This document shows positions 33,046-41,371 of a DNA stretch of 41,371 nucleotides, one piece after another. The DNA comes from Planctomycetaceae bacterium (GTDB lineage: Bacteria; Planctomycetota; Planctomycetia; Planctomycetales; Planctomycetaceae): contig JAGQQG010000055.1 in the NCBI GenBank assembly GCA_020426325.1, positions 1 through 41,371 of the forward strand, written 5' to 3'. Below the pieces are notes generated by a model. That model searched no databases. It was not told where the DNA came from and was given only the letters and a program-made list of their open reading frames with translations. A program made the translations under genes and the position numbers. Every line of letters starts with the position of its first letter. The first letter of the stretch is position 1.

Positions 33046-33797
33046 GTTGTGGCCAGTCCCATCTCGCAGTGCTGCGAATTCATCGAAGCCTCGTAACGCG
33101 AGAAGGCTTCCTCGTCCCGCACGCAACTTTCGCCCCGGAAGACCATCGCAAAGGCGCGACGATCTCGGGCTGACGAACGATTCGCCTCGGCTCTGTGGAT
33201 GGTCTCCCCGTGGTGAACGATCAGGTCGTTCGGAGCCAGATGCATCTCGACTTCACGAGCCTCGTCGTCTGGACCATAGTCGAAGATACCCTGAGAGAAA
33301 CCGAGCACCCTGGTCTTCAGGTGAGGACGGATGCCTTCGAGATGCGAGCCACGCACATAGCGCAGGCAGCCGTTCTCGGCATCGACGTGATCCAGTGCGA
33401 GCCACATGGTGAGCACGTTTGCCGGTCGTAGACAGAAATAGAAGTTGTCCTGATGAGGTGGCGTGGGATGATCGGTGCCTCGCGGTTTGTTAAACCACTC
33501 CGGGTCCTTTGCGTCACACGGTTCGCCGATAAGTTCGGTGGCCAACTCCCGCCAGCGTGGATGCTCGTGATAATTGGCGAAAAACGGATGGTGCTTCATG
33601 TGTTGAAGCTGCTTGAGCGTCTCCGTCCGCGACTTATCGTGATAGAACGCGTCGCTGTCTGGCAGCGTGGGCACGATCTCTCTGATGTAAAAGTCGAGTT
33701 GATTCTGCAACTCGTTGAACTCCTCAACCGGGAGAAAGTCACGCACGACCACGAAGCCGTCGCGGTCATATTGCTCTTTGAGGGGTGATGCTGTCAT
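33042..33797 (-). CDS. PhyH-family Fe(II)/2-oxoglutarate dioxygenase
   Basis: The protein has 251 residues from ATG 33797; a GTG at 33812 would add five. The metal triad is HxD...H: H115 and D117 in TPPHQDNFYF, and H201 in HHGETIHRAEAN. An arginine in RRAFAMVFRG is placed to bind 2-oxoglutarate. Phytanoyl-CoA dioxygenase-type enzymes hydroxylate unactivated carbons; bacterial relatives act on ectoine, phosphonates or natural products. It follows the fused dehydrogenase-aminotransferase gene by 18 nt and overlaps the next gene by 4. It may introduce the hydroxyl that the fusion enzyme then oxidises, but this order is inference. Confidence 0.9.
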   Translation of the reverse strand: MTASPLKEQYDRDGFVVVRDFLPVEEFNELQNQLDFYIREIVPTLPDSDAFYHDKSRTETLKQLQHMKHHPFFANYHEHPRWRELATELIGEPCDAKDPEWFNKPRGTDHPTPPHQDNFYFCLRPANVLTMWLALDHVDAENGCLRYVRGSHLEGIRPHLKTRVLGFSQGIFDYGPDDEAREVEMHLAPNDLIVHHGETIHRAEANRSSARDRRAFAMVFRGESCVRDEEAFSRYEASMNSQHCEMGLATT

Positions 33798-33815
33798 GTC
33801 AGGTGCTCTCACAAT

Positions 33816-36164
33816 TCAGGAGACAAGTCGTCGAAACACGTCTTGCTTGAGTTCACATTCCAATCGCTGTTTGACATCGCCTTTCACAAGGGCATCGGTG
33901 ATGATCGCGAACACATCACGGGCAGCCTCGACGGTCTGCTTGACCTCTGCGGGACCTTGTGCGGCGTTGAGGTAGAACGAGGTGTACCCGTGACAGCCCC
34001 GCTTGGCCATCTCCTGAATGTACAACGTCGAGACCTGTCGCGCGAGAGTGGCGTCCTCGATGTCGAATGACAACTGCGGATGAACACTGACTCCACCACA
34101 TTGAACGGAAGCACCGGTTTCTTCGGCAGTCGCATTGAGTTGAGATTGAATTGTCGTGCCGAGTTGATCAAGTTGCTCGGGAACGTTGCGGCGAGCGACT
34201 TCTCGTAGTGTCGTGAGGGCAGCACGCAGACCGATCGTGTCGCTCCAGTAGGTGCTGGAGATGAACATGTTGGCTGCCGGTTCCATGACCCAGCGGCGAC
34301 CGACGACGGCGCCCATCGGGTATCCGTTGGAGATGGACTTCGCGAACACGGCCATGTCCGGCTCGACGCCGAGCACGGGCTGCACACCGCCGGGAGAGAA
34401 GCGGAAGCCGGTCGAAACTTCGTCGAAAATCAGCACGACTCCTGCGTCGCTCGCCAGCTTGCGGACGTCTGCCAGATACCCTTCCGGCGGCCAGTTGGAC
34501 CGCAGCGGCTCCATGATGATGGCTGCGACCTGACCCTTGTGTTGATTCAGCAGGTCAGCCAGCGCGGCTGCATCGCCGTAGGGGAACGGGATCGCTGTGC
34601 CCTCCAGACACTTGGGAACTCCGGTCGGATCGATGCCGGGGAACAGATGCGAGTCGAGAGATTTGTCAGCTTGCAGGTTGGCTGCGAGGTACCAGTCGTG
34701 CCAGCCGTGATAGCCGCTGAACAGAATCTTGTCGCGGCCAGTCGTTCCCCGGGCGATGCGGACCGCCACGGCACAGGCATCCCCGCCTCCTTTAGCATAC
34801 CGCACCATCTCGGCACAGGGAATGAGGTTGACCAGTTCCTCGGCCAGTTCGACTTCGAGTTCGTGATTGATCGAATAAATGGTCCCCTTGCCGATCTGCT
34901 CGCGGACTGCCTCATCGACGACCGGGTCGGCATATCCGAGGATGATGGCCCCGATGCCACTGACCCAGTCGATGTACTCGTTGCCGTCAACGTCCGTGAA
35001 GCGGGCCCCTTTCGCACTCGCGGCATACGCCGGAGAGACGCTGTAGGCGAACTTCGACGGACGACGGCTGAGCAACTGTGTGCCACCGGGGATGAGGTGA
35101 CAGGCCCGTTTGTACATCTGCATCGATCGTTCAACGCTGTGCGTTTTTTGCGTCTCGTCCTGTAAATTGAGTCGTCCCAGTCCTTCGTCATTGAAGCCAC
35201 GGTTGACGATCGTTTGGGGCAGTCTTCCCTGAAGCACGTTGGCGACGTTCTTTGATACGATCACCCACAGGTCGGCCAATGCGTCCGGCGAAGAAGCCGC
35301 ACAGTGCGGTGTGAGGATCACGTTGGGGAGCGAGAACAACGGATGAAGTGGTACCGGTAGCGGCTCGACAGGGAAGACGTCGAGAGCGGCACCCCTCATC
35401 CGCTTGTTGACAAGGGCGTCGTACAACGCATCGATGTCCACGATCGGTCCACGGGCCGTGTTGATCAGACAGGCTGTCGGCTTCATGAGCCGTAGCGAGT
35501 TCTCTTTAATGAGCGATCGCGTCTGGCGGGTCAGCGGACAGTGTAACGAGACGTGATCCGACTCACTCATCAGGGTCTCAAAGTCGACCAGTTCTGCACC
35601 GACCGTCGCGGCGTCCCGTTCAGAGACCACAGGATCAAACGCGAGCAAGCGACCGATGAGTGGTCTGACCCGTCGTGCAAACGCTCGGCCTAACCGACCG
35701 AGTCCAACGATCCCGACAGTCTGGAGGCTCAGGCGTCGTGTGGGTGGATTGAGTCGAGGGAGCCATTCTCCCCGAAGGAGTCGATGCTGATGCAGTGGCA
35801 ATTGCTGATGCAGGCCCAGCAACATCGCAAGTGCGTGATTGGCAACCTCTTCGTCACAGAAGCCGGCCCCATTCGCCACGATGATGCCCAGTCGCGTGGC
35901 CGCTTCGACGTCGACACTGTCGTAACCCACGGCAACGCGCTGCAGCAGCACGCACTGCTTGAGTTCTCCCAACACACGTTCGTTGAAAGGATGCGTATCA
36001 CCGATCGAGACCACGATCTCCGCATCATGACACTTGGCAATCAACTCGTCTTCTGTGCGACAAGTCGCGAGCGTAATGTCTCCACCCAGCGCTCGCCATC
36101 CGTCAAGATCGAGTGCATGCTCCCGATCTATCAGCAGTTCATCAACAAGTGCGATCTTGGTCAT
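33816..36164 (-). CDS. Fusion of D-2-hydroxyacid dehydrogenase and class III (GSA aminomutase-like) aminotransferase
   Basis: One uninterrupted 782-residue reading frame encodes two enzymes. Residues 1 to about 325 are a D-2-hydroxyacid dehydrogenase: NAD loop GLGRLG (154-159) and catalytic R238 (NTARGPIVD), E267 and H287 (LTPHCAAS). After a linker of about 20 residues, 345 to 782 is a fold-type I PLP enzyme like glutamate-1-semialdehyde aminomutase: YKRACHLIPGG, KGGGDACAVAVRIARGTTGRDK, YHGWHDWY, FDEVSTGFRF (D581) and AKSISNGYP with the PLP lysine K609. All key residues of both halves are present. Oxidation of a hydroxyl to a ketone followed by amination on one chain is the natural reading. 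The start ATG overlaps the TGA of the upstream gene by 1 nt (TGATG). Confidence 0.93.
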   Translation of the reverse strand: MTKIALVDELLIDREHALDLDGWRALGGDITLATCRTEDELIAKCHDAEIVVSIGDTHPFNERVLGELKQCVLLQRVAVGYDSVDVEAATRLGIIVANGAGFCDEEVANHALAMLLGLHQQLPLHQHRLLRGEWLPRLNPPTRRLSLQTVGIVGLGRLGRAFARRVRPLIGRLLAFDPVVSERDAATVGAELVDFETLMSESDHVSLHCPLTRQTRSLIKENSLRLMKPTACLINTARGPIVDIDALYDALVNKRMRGAALDVFPVEPLPVPLHPLFSLPNVILTPHCAASSPDALADLWVIVSKNVANVLQGRLPQTIVNRGFNDEGLGRLNLQDETQKTHSVERSMQMYKRACHLIPGGTQLLSRRPSKFAYSVSPAYAASAKGARFTDVDGNEYIDWVSGIGAIILGYADPVVDEAVREQIGKGTIYSINHELEVELAEELVNLIPCAEMVRYAKGGGDACAVAVRIARGTTGRDKILFSGYHGWHDWYLAANLQADKSLDSHLFPGIDPTGVPKCLEGTAIPFPYGDAAALADLLNQHKGQVAAIIMEPLRSNWPPEGYLADVRKLASDAGVVLIFDEVSTGFRFSPGGVQPVLGVEPDMAVFAKSISNGYPMGAVVGRRWVMEPAANMFISSTYWSDTIGLRAALTTLREVARRNVPEQLDQLGTTIQSQLNATAEETGASVQCGGVSVHPQLSFDIEDATLARQVSTLYIQEMAKRGCHGYTSFYLNAAQGPAEVKQTVEAARDVFAIITDALVKGDVKQRLECELKQDVFRRLVS

Positions 36165-37132
36165 CAGACGTTGCCATTCAGGGCACGAAGGTGGTTGTTG
36201 GCAAAGACGTCCGCGAGAGCGTCCTCATCTGAGATCATGCGGCGAAGGAATTGCTGCAGTTGCATGCTGTAGCACATGCCGTCGAAGTTCTCGCCCTTAC
36301 CGTCGCGGCAGGGACAATCGCTACCGAATAAAATCTGCTTGCGGTGGCGTTCGAGGAATCCCCCCGTGAAGTCTTCGTCTCGCGAGAGAGCGTTGAAGCC
36401 GCTTCCGGCGGAGAGGTCCGCGTACAGGTTGGGGTAGTCGCTGAGCAGACGATCGAGCAGTCCTCCCGGTTTGACGGGACCGGTGGGGTAGAGATTTTCC
36501 GTCGGAACATCCGCACTGATATTCGCCCACCAGGATTGGGCATGCCCGATGATCCGCACTTGTTTGTACTTCTTGAGGTACGGCTCCAGGTCCTCCTGAA
36601 TTCCCTGGTTGTAGCCTCCCTTGCCGTCCTGAAAGTGGATCGTGATCGGCCAGTTGAGTTCATCACACAATGCGATGACTGCTTCGACGCGTTTGTCCTT
36701 CAGCGGCACATGCTCTTTCTGCTCGCCGATCCCACGGCAGCCAAGCAGATGGTAAGCACGAATGCGTTCCAGCACGTCGGGCTGCCGGATGTCGGTCTGA
36801 CAGAATGGAATGATTCGCTCGGGATAGCTGAAGTAGGCGTGCAGGACGGTCTCAGAGTGAAGCGTCACTCCCCCTTCACCGGTTTCCAGCGGCAGGATGA
36901 ACGCCTGCGTCGTGCCGGTCGCATCCATGTGCCGAATCGTATCCTCAATCGACCGATCGAAGTGGTTGATGTGCAGATGACAGTCGATCAACTGCGGCTT
37001 CGGAGGCGTTTCCTCCTCGATCTCTGTGGCTGTTTCGTCGTCGGCTGAGACCTGCCTGGCTGCCATTGCAGCAAGACCGGCAGCGGAGGAGGCCAGAAAG
37101 TGACGTCGGGAGAGGAGCGATTGATCGGGCAT
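36164..37132 (-). CDS. Tat-exported amidohydrolase-family TIM-barrel protein
   Basis: From ATG 37132 the protein has 322 residues; the open frame to 37213 is not supported and GAGAG lies about 9 nt upstream of 37132. The N terminus carries a twin-arginine signal (SRRHFLASSAAGLAAMAARQVSA). The catalytic barrel shows IDCHLHINHF (H52, H54), ITIHFQDGKG, IIGHAQSWW and the aspartate in LFGSDCPC. It is the first gene of the operon that contains the fusion enzyme, the PhyH dioxygenase and a second amidohydrolase. Because it is exported and the second is not, it may release the pathway substrate outside the cytoplasm. Its substrate is unknown. Confidence 0.9.
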   Translation of the reverse strand: MPDQSLLSRRHFLASSAAGLAAMAARQVSADDETATEIEEETPPKPQLIDCHLHINHFDRSIEDTIRHMDATGTTQAFILPLETGEGGVTLHSETVLHAYFSYPERIIPFCQTDIRQPDVLERIRAYHLLGCRGIGEQKEHVPLKDKRVEAVIALCDELNWPITIHFQDGKGGYNQGIQEDLEPYLKKYKQVRIIGHAQSWWANISADVPTENLYPTGPVKPGGLLDRLLSDYPNLYADLSAGSGFNALSRDEDFTGGFLERHRKQILFGSDCPCRDGKGENFDGMCYSMQLQQFLRRMISDEDALADVFANNHLRALNGNV

Positions 37133-37552
37133 GATGGTGTCTCTCAGCGGGATGTCTGTCAGCCTGATATCGTAGCGAGAAACTCCGTAGTCGACACGTC
37201 TACTGCCGATCAACCATGGAGCATTTGCTCATTGGAGGCCATTCGTTCGGGCAAGTGAGTTCGTATTCGTATGGACCACAGATTTCACGGATGACACGGA
37301 TTTCCCGTGAGTAGACCAACAGTTAACGGAGGGCACATCCTGACCTACCATCGCAAAGTCCCCAAGACCGGTCCGTCGATTCACAACTACTCTCGTGTGA
37401 CACCCGATCGCGTGGTAGACTGAAATGTCGTTTTCGGCTCCTTGCCCAGCCGGGTCGATTGTGTTTTCGGGTCCATTGTGGAATCAGAGATGACGAGATT
37501 ACAACGTCGTTCCCATGCTGTCGAACACTCCCTCGGACTCTCAGGAGCGGGC
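37133..37552. other. 420-nt divergent intergenic region
   Basis: This gap should hold the promoters of the minus-strand operon and of the DUF1501 pair. I could not choose a promoter with confidence. It contains a short direct repeat (37277-37303). Open frames crossing the gap on both strands lack coding character. Confidence 0.4.
37277..37303. repeat. Three 9-nt direct repeats
   Basis: CACAGATTT, CACGGATGA and CACGGATTT follow each other without gap. Text of this kind (TTCACGGATGACACGGATT) is, from memory, scattered between genes in other planctomycete genomes. There is only one copy in this window. Confidence 0.45.
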
Positions 37553-38884
37553 ATGACTCCCCCCCCGAGCGACCTGATTCGGATTGGCTCACGACGCTGG
37601 TTTCTGCAGACGGGGCTCGCAGCACTGGGCGGGTTGACACTGCCTCAGTTGCTGCACGCGCGTGAACTGGCGGCTGCTTCGAATGCGAACGGTGGTCGCA
37701 AAGCGGTCATTCTGTTCTGGCTGTCGGGTGGACCAAGCCAACTCGATATGTGGGACCCGAAGCCCGGCGCTCCGGTCGAAGTTCGGGGTCCGTTCGCACC
37801 AATCAGTACGGCCCTCTCAGGAGTGCAGTTCTCTGAGCACCTGCCGTTACAGGCGTCCATCGCAGACAAGTTGTCCATCATTCGATCGGTCGATTGTACC
37901 GCGAGCAATCATACGCCCATCACGCTGCAAGCGGGCAACCCCCTTGCCCGACGAACGAACGACGGCCGGGACGGGGCCGGCTATCCGTCCATGGGATCGA
38001 TCGCTGCCAAGTTTCGTGGAGCGAATGACCCTGAATTGCCCGCCTTTGTCGGACTGGCCGACTCCTGGGCAGCAGACGTCTACGGCGCCGGGCAGATGGG
38101 ATCGCAGTATGAACCGGTCAAGGGACTCGAACTGGCCGGTAAGTTCAACCTGCCGGAAGGAGTCGAGGTGCCGCGGCTCGGTGATCGCAATGACCTCCGT
38201 CAGCAACTGGATGGATTGCGACGTGGACTGGACCAGCACCAGACGCTCGATAAGGTCGACCGCTACACGCAACAGGCGTATGACATGGTCCTCTCGGGTC
38301 GTGTCCAGCAGGCGTTCAACCTCGATGACGAGACCGACGCCACGCGCGACGAGTACGGGCGAGTGAGCGTCGGCGAGAAGGCACTCCTCGCACGACGGCT
38401 GGTCGAGGCGGGCGTGACCTTCGTGCTCGTCAGTGGAGCCTGGGGTTACTTCGATCATCACGGCGACGACGTCCGCTGGGGCGGCATCGAGAAAGGGCTC
38501 AAACCACTCCTCCCCCGCGTCGACCGGGCGCTCTACGCACTCATCAATGACCTCGAACAACGCGGGCTGCTAGACGACACCTTCGTGATGATGATGGGCG
38601 AATTCGGTCGCACACCAGTCATCAACGAGAAGGCGGGACGTCACCACTGGACCAATATCATGTCGATGGTCGTCGCTGGCGGCGGGACGCCCACCGGTCA
38701 GGTCATCGGCAGCAGCGACGATCGCGGCGCAACGATCAAAAGCGGCATCGTCCGTCCGCAGGATCTCGCAGCAACCACGTTCAAACACCTCGGCATCGAC
38801 CTCGACGCCCACTGGGTCAATCCCCGCGGCCGACCCACCCCCATCGTGCCTGAAGGAGGACGGCCGATCCCCGAACTCGTGTGA
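37553..38884 (+). CDS. DUF1501 protein with Tat signal, first of a tandem pair
   Basis: From ATG 37553 the protein has 443 residues; AGGAG lies 5 nt upstream, which selects this start over ATG 37442 or 37490. A Tat signal (GSRRWFLQTGLAALGGLTLPQ) leads to the DUF1501 core: LFWLSGGPSQLDMWDPKPGAPVEVRGPF, ALLARRLVEAGVTFVLV, WGYFDHHGDDV, MMGEFGRTPVINEKAGRHHW and VVAGGGTPTGQ. The histidine/aspartate pattern fits a metal-dependent phosphatase/sulfatase-like fold, though activity is not established. The next DUF1501 gene overlaps its stop by 4 nt (GTGA). Confidence 0.93.
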   Translation: MTPPPSDLIRIGSRRWFLQTGLAALGGLTLPQLLHARELAAASNANGGRKAVILFWLSGGPSQLDMWDPKPGAPVEVRGPFAPISTALSGVQFSEHLPLQASIADKLSIIRSVDCTASNHTPITLQAGNPLARRTNDGRDGAGYPSMGSIAAKFRGANDPELPAFVGLADSWAADVYGAGQMGSQYEPVKGLELAGKFNLPEGVEVPRLGDRNDLRQQLDGLRRGLDQHQTLDKVDRYTQQAYDMVLSGRVQQAFNLDDETDATRDEYGRVSVGEKALLARRLVEAGVTFVLVSGAWGYFDHHGDDVRWGGIEKGLKPLLPRVDRALYALINDLEQRGLLDDTFVMMMGEFGRTPVINEKAGRHHWTNIMSMVVAGGGTPTGQVIGSSDDRGATIKSGIVRPQDLAATTFKHLGIDLDAHWVNPRGRPTPIVPEGGRPIPELV

Positions 38885-40296
38885 CGAATCGAATGCCTGT
38901 GCCTGACCGTCCTCACAATCTGACGCGTCGCAGCCTGCTTGGTCGGGGCGTGGGGCTTTCGTTGGGTGGCCTGCATGCGGCGTGGGTGAATCAGTTGCGG
39001 GCATCGAATGACACGGTTGCGATGCCCAAGGCGAGGTCGTGTGTGTTCATCTTTCTGTTCGGCGGGCCATCGCACATTGACTTGTGGGACATGAAGCCGG
39101 ATGCACCGAGTGAGGTGCGTGGCGAATTCGACCCGATCGCGACCAACGTGCCCGGCATCTTTGTGAGTGAGCATCTCCCGTTACTTGCCGGGCAGATGGA
39201 CAAGTTGTGTCTCCTTCGGTCGATGACGCATCAGATGCCCGTGCATGGACCGGCGTGCAGTGAGATCTACTCGGGACGTCCCTACTTCGGTGCCCCAGTG
39301 ACGGATCAGGCCCGCGAGGAAGACTGGCCGTCGATTGCCTCACTCGTGCATCGCTATGGCCAACCGCACGGGGGACTGCCGCACTCGATCGTGCTGCCGT
39401 GGTACACACAGTTCGTGGGTCAGGACCGCCGTATCGCAGGACAGACGGGCGGGCGCATGGGGGACCACTTCGACCCATTTCTTGTCGAAGGCGATTTCAC
39501 CTCTCCCGACTTCCGCATGGATGCACTGCGATTGCCGGAAAACATCAGCCGCGATCGCTTTCAACGCCGTCTCGATCTCCGCAGCCGCATCACCTCCTTC
39601 GGTGAGCATGACCCGCGAGCGACCCATCAGACGCACGTGACCGAGAGCAACTTTCAGTCAGCAGCAGCCCTCGTTGAGAGAACCGAAGCGGCAGGCGTGC
39701 TGGATCTCACCGGCGAATCGACGACGCTTCGTGAACAGTACGGGATGACGAAGTTTGGCCAGAGCCTGCTGATGGCGCGCAGGCTTGTTGAGGCCGATGT
39801 TTCGCTCGTGACGGTCAACTGGGACGACGACACTCGCAACGACAAAGTCTCCCCTCACTGGGACACTCATCACAACAATTTCGCCAAGTTGAAGGACAAC
39901 CTCTGCCCGCCGTTCGACCGCGCCATGTCGACCTTTCTTGCAGACCTCGACCAACGGGGGCTGCTGGAGTCGACAATGGTAATCGCACTGGGCGAGTTCG
40001 GTCGCACACCGAAGATCGGCCTCATCACCCAAAATGGAATGACCGAACCGACCGGCCGTGACCATTGGCCGCACGCGTTCACAGCCCTTGTCGCCGGTGG
40101 CGGAGTCAGCGGAGGACAGGTCCACGGCTCCACCACCCCCAACGGCGGCTACGTCGAAGACAATGCTGTCACCCCCGCCGACCTCTCAGCGACGATCCTC
40201 AAACACCTCGGCATCGACCAGTTGCAGGAATACGACGACGGCTTCCTCCAAATCCGCCAGCGTCTCTCAACAGGACGAACTGTGGAATTCGCCTGA
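38881..40296 (+). CDS. DUF1501 protein with Tat signal, second of a tandem pair
   Basis: The protein has 471 residues from GTG 38881; an ATG at 38893 is an alternative. The Tat signal is LTRRSLLGRGVGLSLGGLHAAW. Core motifs are FIFLFGGPSHIDLWDMKPDAPSEVRGEF, HGPACSEIYSGRPYFG, SLLMARRLVEADVSLVTVNW, WDTHHNNF and ALGEFGRTPKIGLITQNG followed by GRDHWPHAFTALVAGGGVSGGQ. It is clearly a paralogue of the preceding gene but divergent, so the duplication is old. The GTGA overlap indicates coupled translation, so the two may work as a pair. No DUF1549/DUF1553 gene is next to them. Confidence 0.92.
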   Translation: MTNRMPVPDRPHNLTRRSLLGRGVGLSLGGLHAAWVNQLRASNDTVAMPKARSCVFIFLFGGPSHIDLWDMKPDAPSEVRGEFDPIATNVPGIFVSEHLPLLAGQMDKLCLLRSMTHQMPVHGPACSEIYSGRPYFGAPVTDQAREEDWPSIASLVHRYGQPHGGLPHSIVLPWYTQFVGQDRRIAGQTGGRMGDHFDPFLVEGDFTSPDFRMDALRLPENISRDRFQRRLDLRSRITSFGEHDPRATHQTHVTESNFQSAAALVERTEAAGVLDLTGESTTLREQYGMTKFGQSLLMARRLVEADVSLVTVNWDDDTRNDKVSPHWDTHHNNFAKLKDNLCPPFDRAMSTFLADLDQRGLLESTMVIALGEFGRTPKIGLITQNGMTEPTGRDHWPHAFTALVAGGGVSGGQVHGSTTPNGGYVEDNAVTPADLSATILKHLGIDQLQEYDDGFLQIRQRLSTGRTVEFA

Positions 40297-40345
40297 CTCC
40301 TTGCCATGCAAGAAAGTTCGTGGTCTCAACCGGTAACTAAAAGGA

Positions 40346-41371
40346 TCACTCAGCTGGATCGCTTTGGGCGCCTTCCTTGATCGCGAACAGGGTCGATTTG
40401 TTCGAGATGAACAGCACGCCGTTGGCGACGACCGGGGTCGAGTAGACCGAGTTGTTCATGCTGACCTCGGCGATCGGTTCGTTGGACTCGGTCGAGTGTT
40501 CGAAGATCGCAACGTCGCCGTCCTCGTCCCCGATGTACACATGGCCGTCCACGATGAGCGGAGAACCCCAGGCTTGAGCGAAGAGGTCGTACGTCCAGTA
40601 CGGTTCACCCGTGCGGGCGTTGAGGCAGTGAAACAGACCGCTGAAATCTGAGATGTAGAGGATGTCATCCTTGATGGCGACGGTGCCGCAGGAGCGGTGC
40701 ATCTCCTCTTCCCAGTCAATCTCGCCGTTATCATTGGTGTCGCCGCCTGTATAGTGCCAAATCTCCGCGGAGTCCGGATTCTCGACGGTCTGCTCATCGG
40801 CGTTCACGTTGACGGCCTGCAAGCGGCGGTGAGGCAGAATCTTGCCATCTTTGTCCTCTGCGAGGGTCGGGCTGACATCAGAACCGTCAGTCTTCTTGAG
40901 CGGGTCAATACACCAGAGGTGGCCGAGCCCTTCTCCGTGCTCGGGGTCCTGTCCAACAGCGACATAGACCATGCCATCATAAACGACAGGAGTGGCGATG
41001 ATGTTGTTTCGAGTCCCGGCTCCACCGAGTTCCCATTTGGTTTCCTTGGGGTTGCAGTCGAACTTCCACAGCAACTTGGCATTACCCGCACCATCGCCTG
41101 CCGGGACAAAACTGTACAGCCAGCCATCGCCACCGGCGAAGAGGACCTGTTCGGTGTCGCCGAACCTGGCGTAGGTGGGGGACGACCATTGGCCGTGGAG
41201 AATGTTGGTTCCGGGTGATTTGTCGGTCCAGAGAACTTCGCCCGTGTTTTTGTTCATGGCCATGAAGCTGGGAGCCCCGGGAGCGGGGATATTGATGTGT
41301 GATTCATCGACCCCGTTGGACGTATTGACGAGCAGGATGTCGCCGACGCACGTGACCGAGCAACTGCACAT
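40346..41371 (-). CDS. PQQ-type beta-propeller repeat protein, 5' end outside the window
   Basis: The visible part is 341 residues and runs to the right edge, so the N terminus and any signal peptide are missing. Repeated propeller blades are seen: AMNKNTGEVLWTDKS, WKFDCNP, ATPVVYDGMVYVAVG, HCLNARTGEPYWTYD, GSPLIVDGHVYIGDEDGDVAIF and STPVVANGVLFISNKSTLFAIK. The pattern of aligned Trp and Gly residues is that of PQQ/BamB-like propellers. An acidic loop DTNDNGEIDWEEE resembles an EF-hand calcium site. Planctomycete members are exported and probably bind other proteins or polysaccharide; no enzymatic residues were identified. It converges on the DUF1501 pair. Confidence 0.85.
   Translation of the reverse strand: MCSCSVTCVGDILLVNTSNGVDESHINIPAPGAPSFMAMNKNTGEVLWTDKSPGTNILHGQWSSPTYARFGDTEQVLFAGGDGWLYSFVPAGDGAGNAKLLWKFDCNPKETKWELGGAGTRNNIIATPVVYDGMVYVAVGQDPEHGEGLGHLWCIDPLKKTDGSDVSPTLAEDKDGKILPHRRLQAVNVNADEQTVENPDSAEIWHYTGGDTNDNGEIDWEEEMHRSCGTVAIKDDILYISDFSGLFHCLNARTGEPYWTYDLFAQAWGSPLIVDGHVYIGDEDGDVAIFEHSTESNEPIAEVSMNNSVYSTPVVANGVLFISNKSTLFAIKEGAQSDPAE

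Noticed and set aside
37323..37640. 105-codon minus-strand open frame in the gap before the DUF1501 pair
   Set aside because: Low-complexity Ser/Arg-rich product, and it overlaps the well-supported start of the DUF1501 gene.

Overview
The window comes from a member of the Planctomycetes. Three things point there. The 16S rRNA fragment at the left edge contains, on the given strand at 284-301, the sequence GACTTGCATGCCTAATCC, which is the planctomycete-specific probe PLA46. The protein families are typical of the phylum: paired DUF1549/DUF1553 and DUF1501 proteins, an exported sulfatase, large membrane-anchored Ser/Thr kinases next to an ECF sigma factor, and a CxPTR sulfatase motif. Many genes also lack a clear Shine-Dalgarno sequence. 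No phage, insertion sequence, tRNA or CRISPR array was seen.

Layout. 1-620: the 5' end of a 16S rRNA gene on the minus strand, with a long leader, a boxA-like site and a near-consensus promoter. 763-5695: an exported LTxxQ-type protein, then an ECF sigma factor with a 1089-residue kinase/TPR protein. 5833-10380: sulfatase, D-Ala-D-Ala ligase, an FtsQ/DivIB-like protein and a phosphoesterase. 10557-17160: a small protein, a second transmembrane kinase, an HlyD-type adaptor and a polytopic membrane protein. 17350-24449: a DUF1549/DUF1553 plus DUF1501 pair, prephenate dehydrogenase, a ceramidase-like enzyme and another DUF1501 protein. 24576-26867: a BlaI/BlaR1-type regulatory pair with its own operator; the sensor part of the BlaR1-like protein is replaced by a tandem duplicated Ig-like domain. 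26951-29937: a small exported protein, a nucleotidyltransferase-fold protein and an M24 peptidase. 30075-37132: a metabolic island of a Gfo/Idh/MocA oxidoreductase and an SDR on the plus strand, facing a four-gene minus-strand operon. 37553-41371: two tandem, overlapping DUF1501 genes and the 3' part of a PQQ-type beta-propeller gene.

The best candidate for an undescribed system is the minus-strand operon at 37132-32014. It encodes a Tat-exported amidohydrolase, a one-polypeptide fusion of a D-2-hydroxyacid dehydrogenase and a class III (glutamate-1-semialdehyde aminomutase-like) PLP aminotransferase, a PhyH-type Fe(II)/2-oxoglutarate dioxygenase, and a cytoplasmic amidohydrolase. Start and stop codons overlap at two junctions (TGATG and GTGA). 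The chemistry suggests hydroxylation, oxidation and transamination of one compound, but the sequence does not reveal the substrate.

A second notable element is a palindromic intergenic repeat found twice (about 9509-9585 and 31951-32017), each time between convergent genes. In the second copy the stop codons of both genes lie inside the repeat arms. Two other palindromic repeats and several hairpins are listed separately. Function assignments rest on motifs read by eye; no database search was run.
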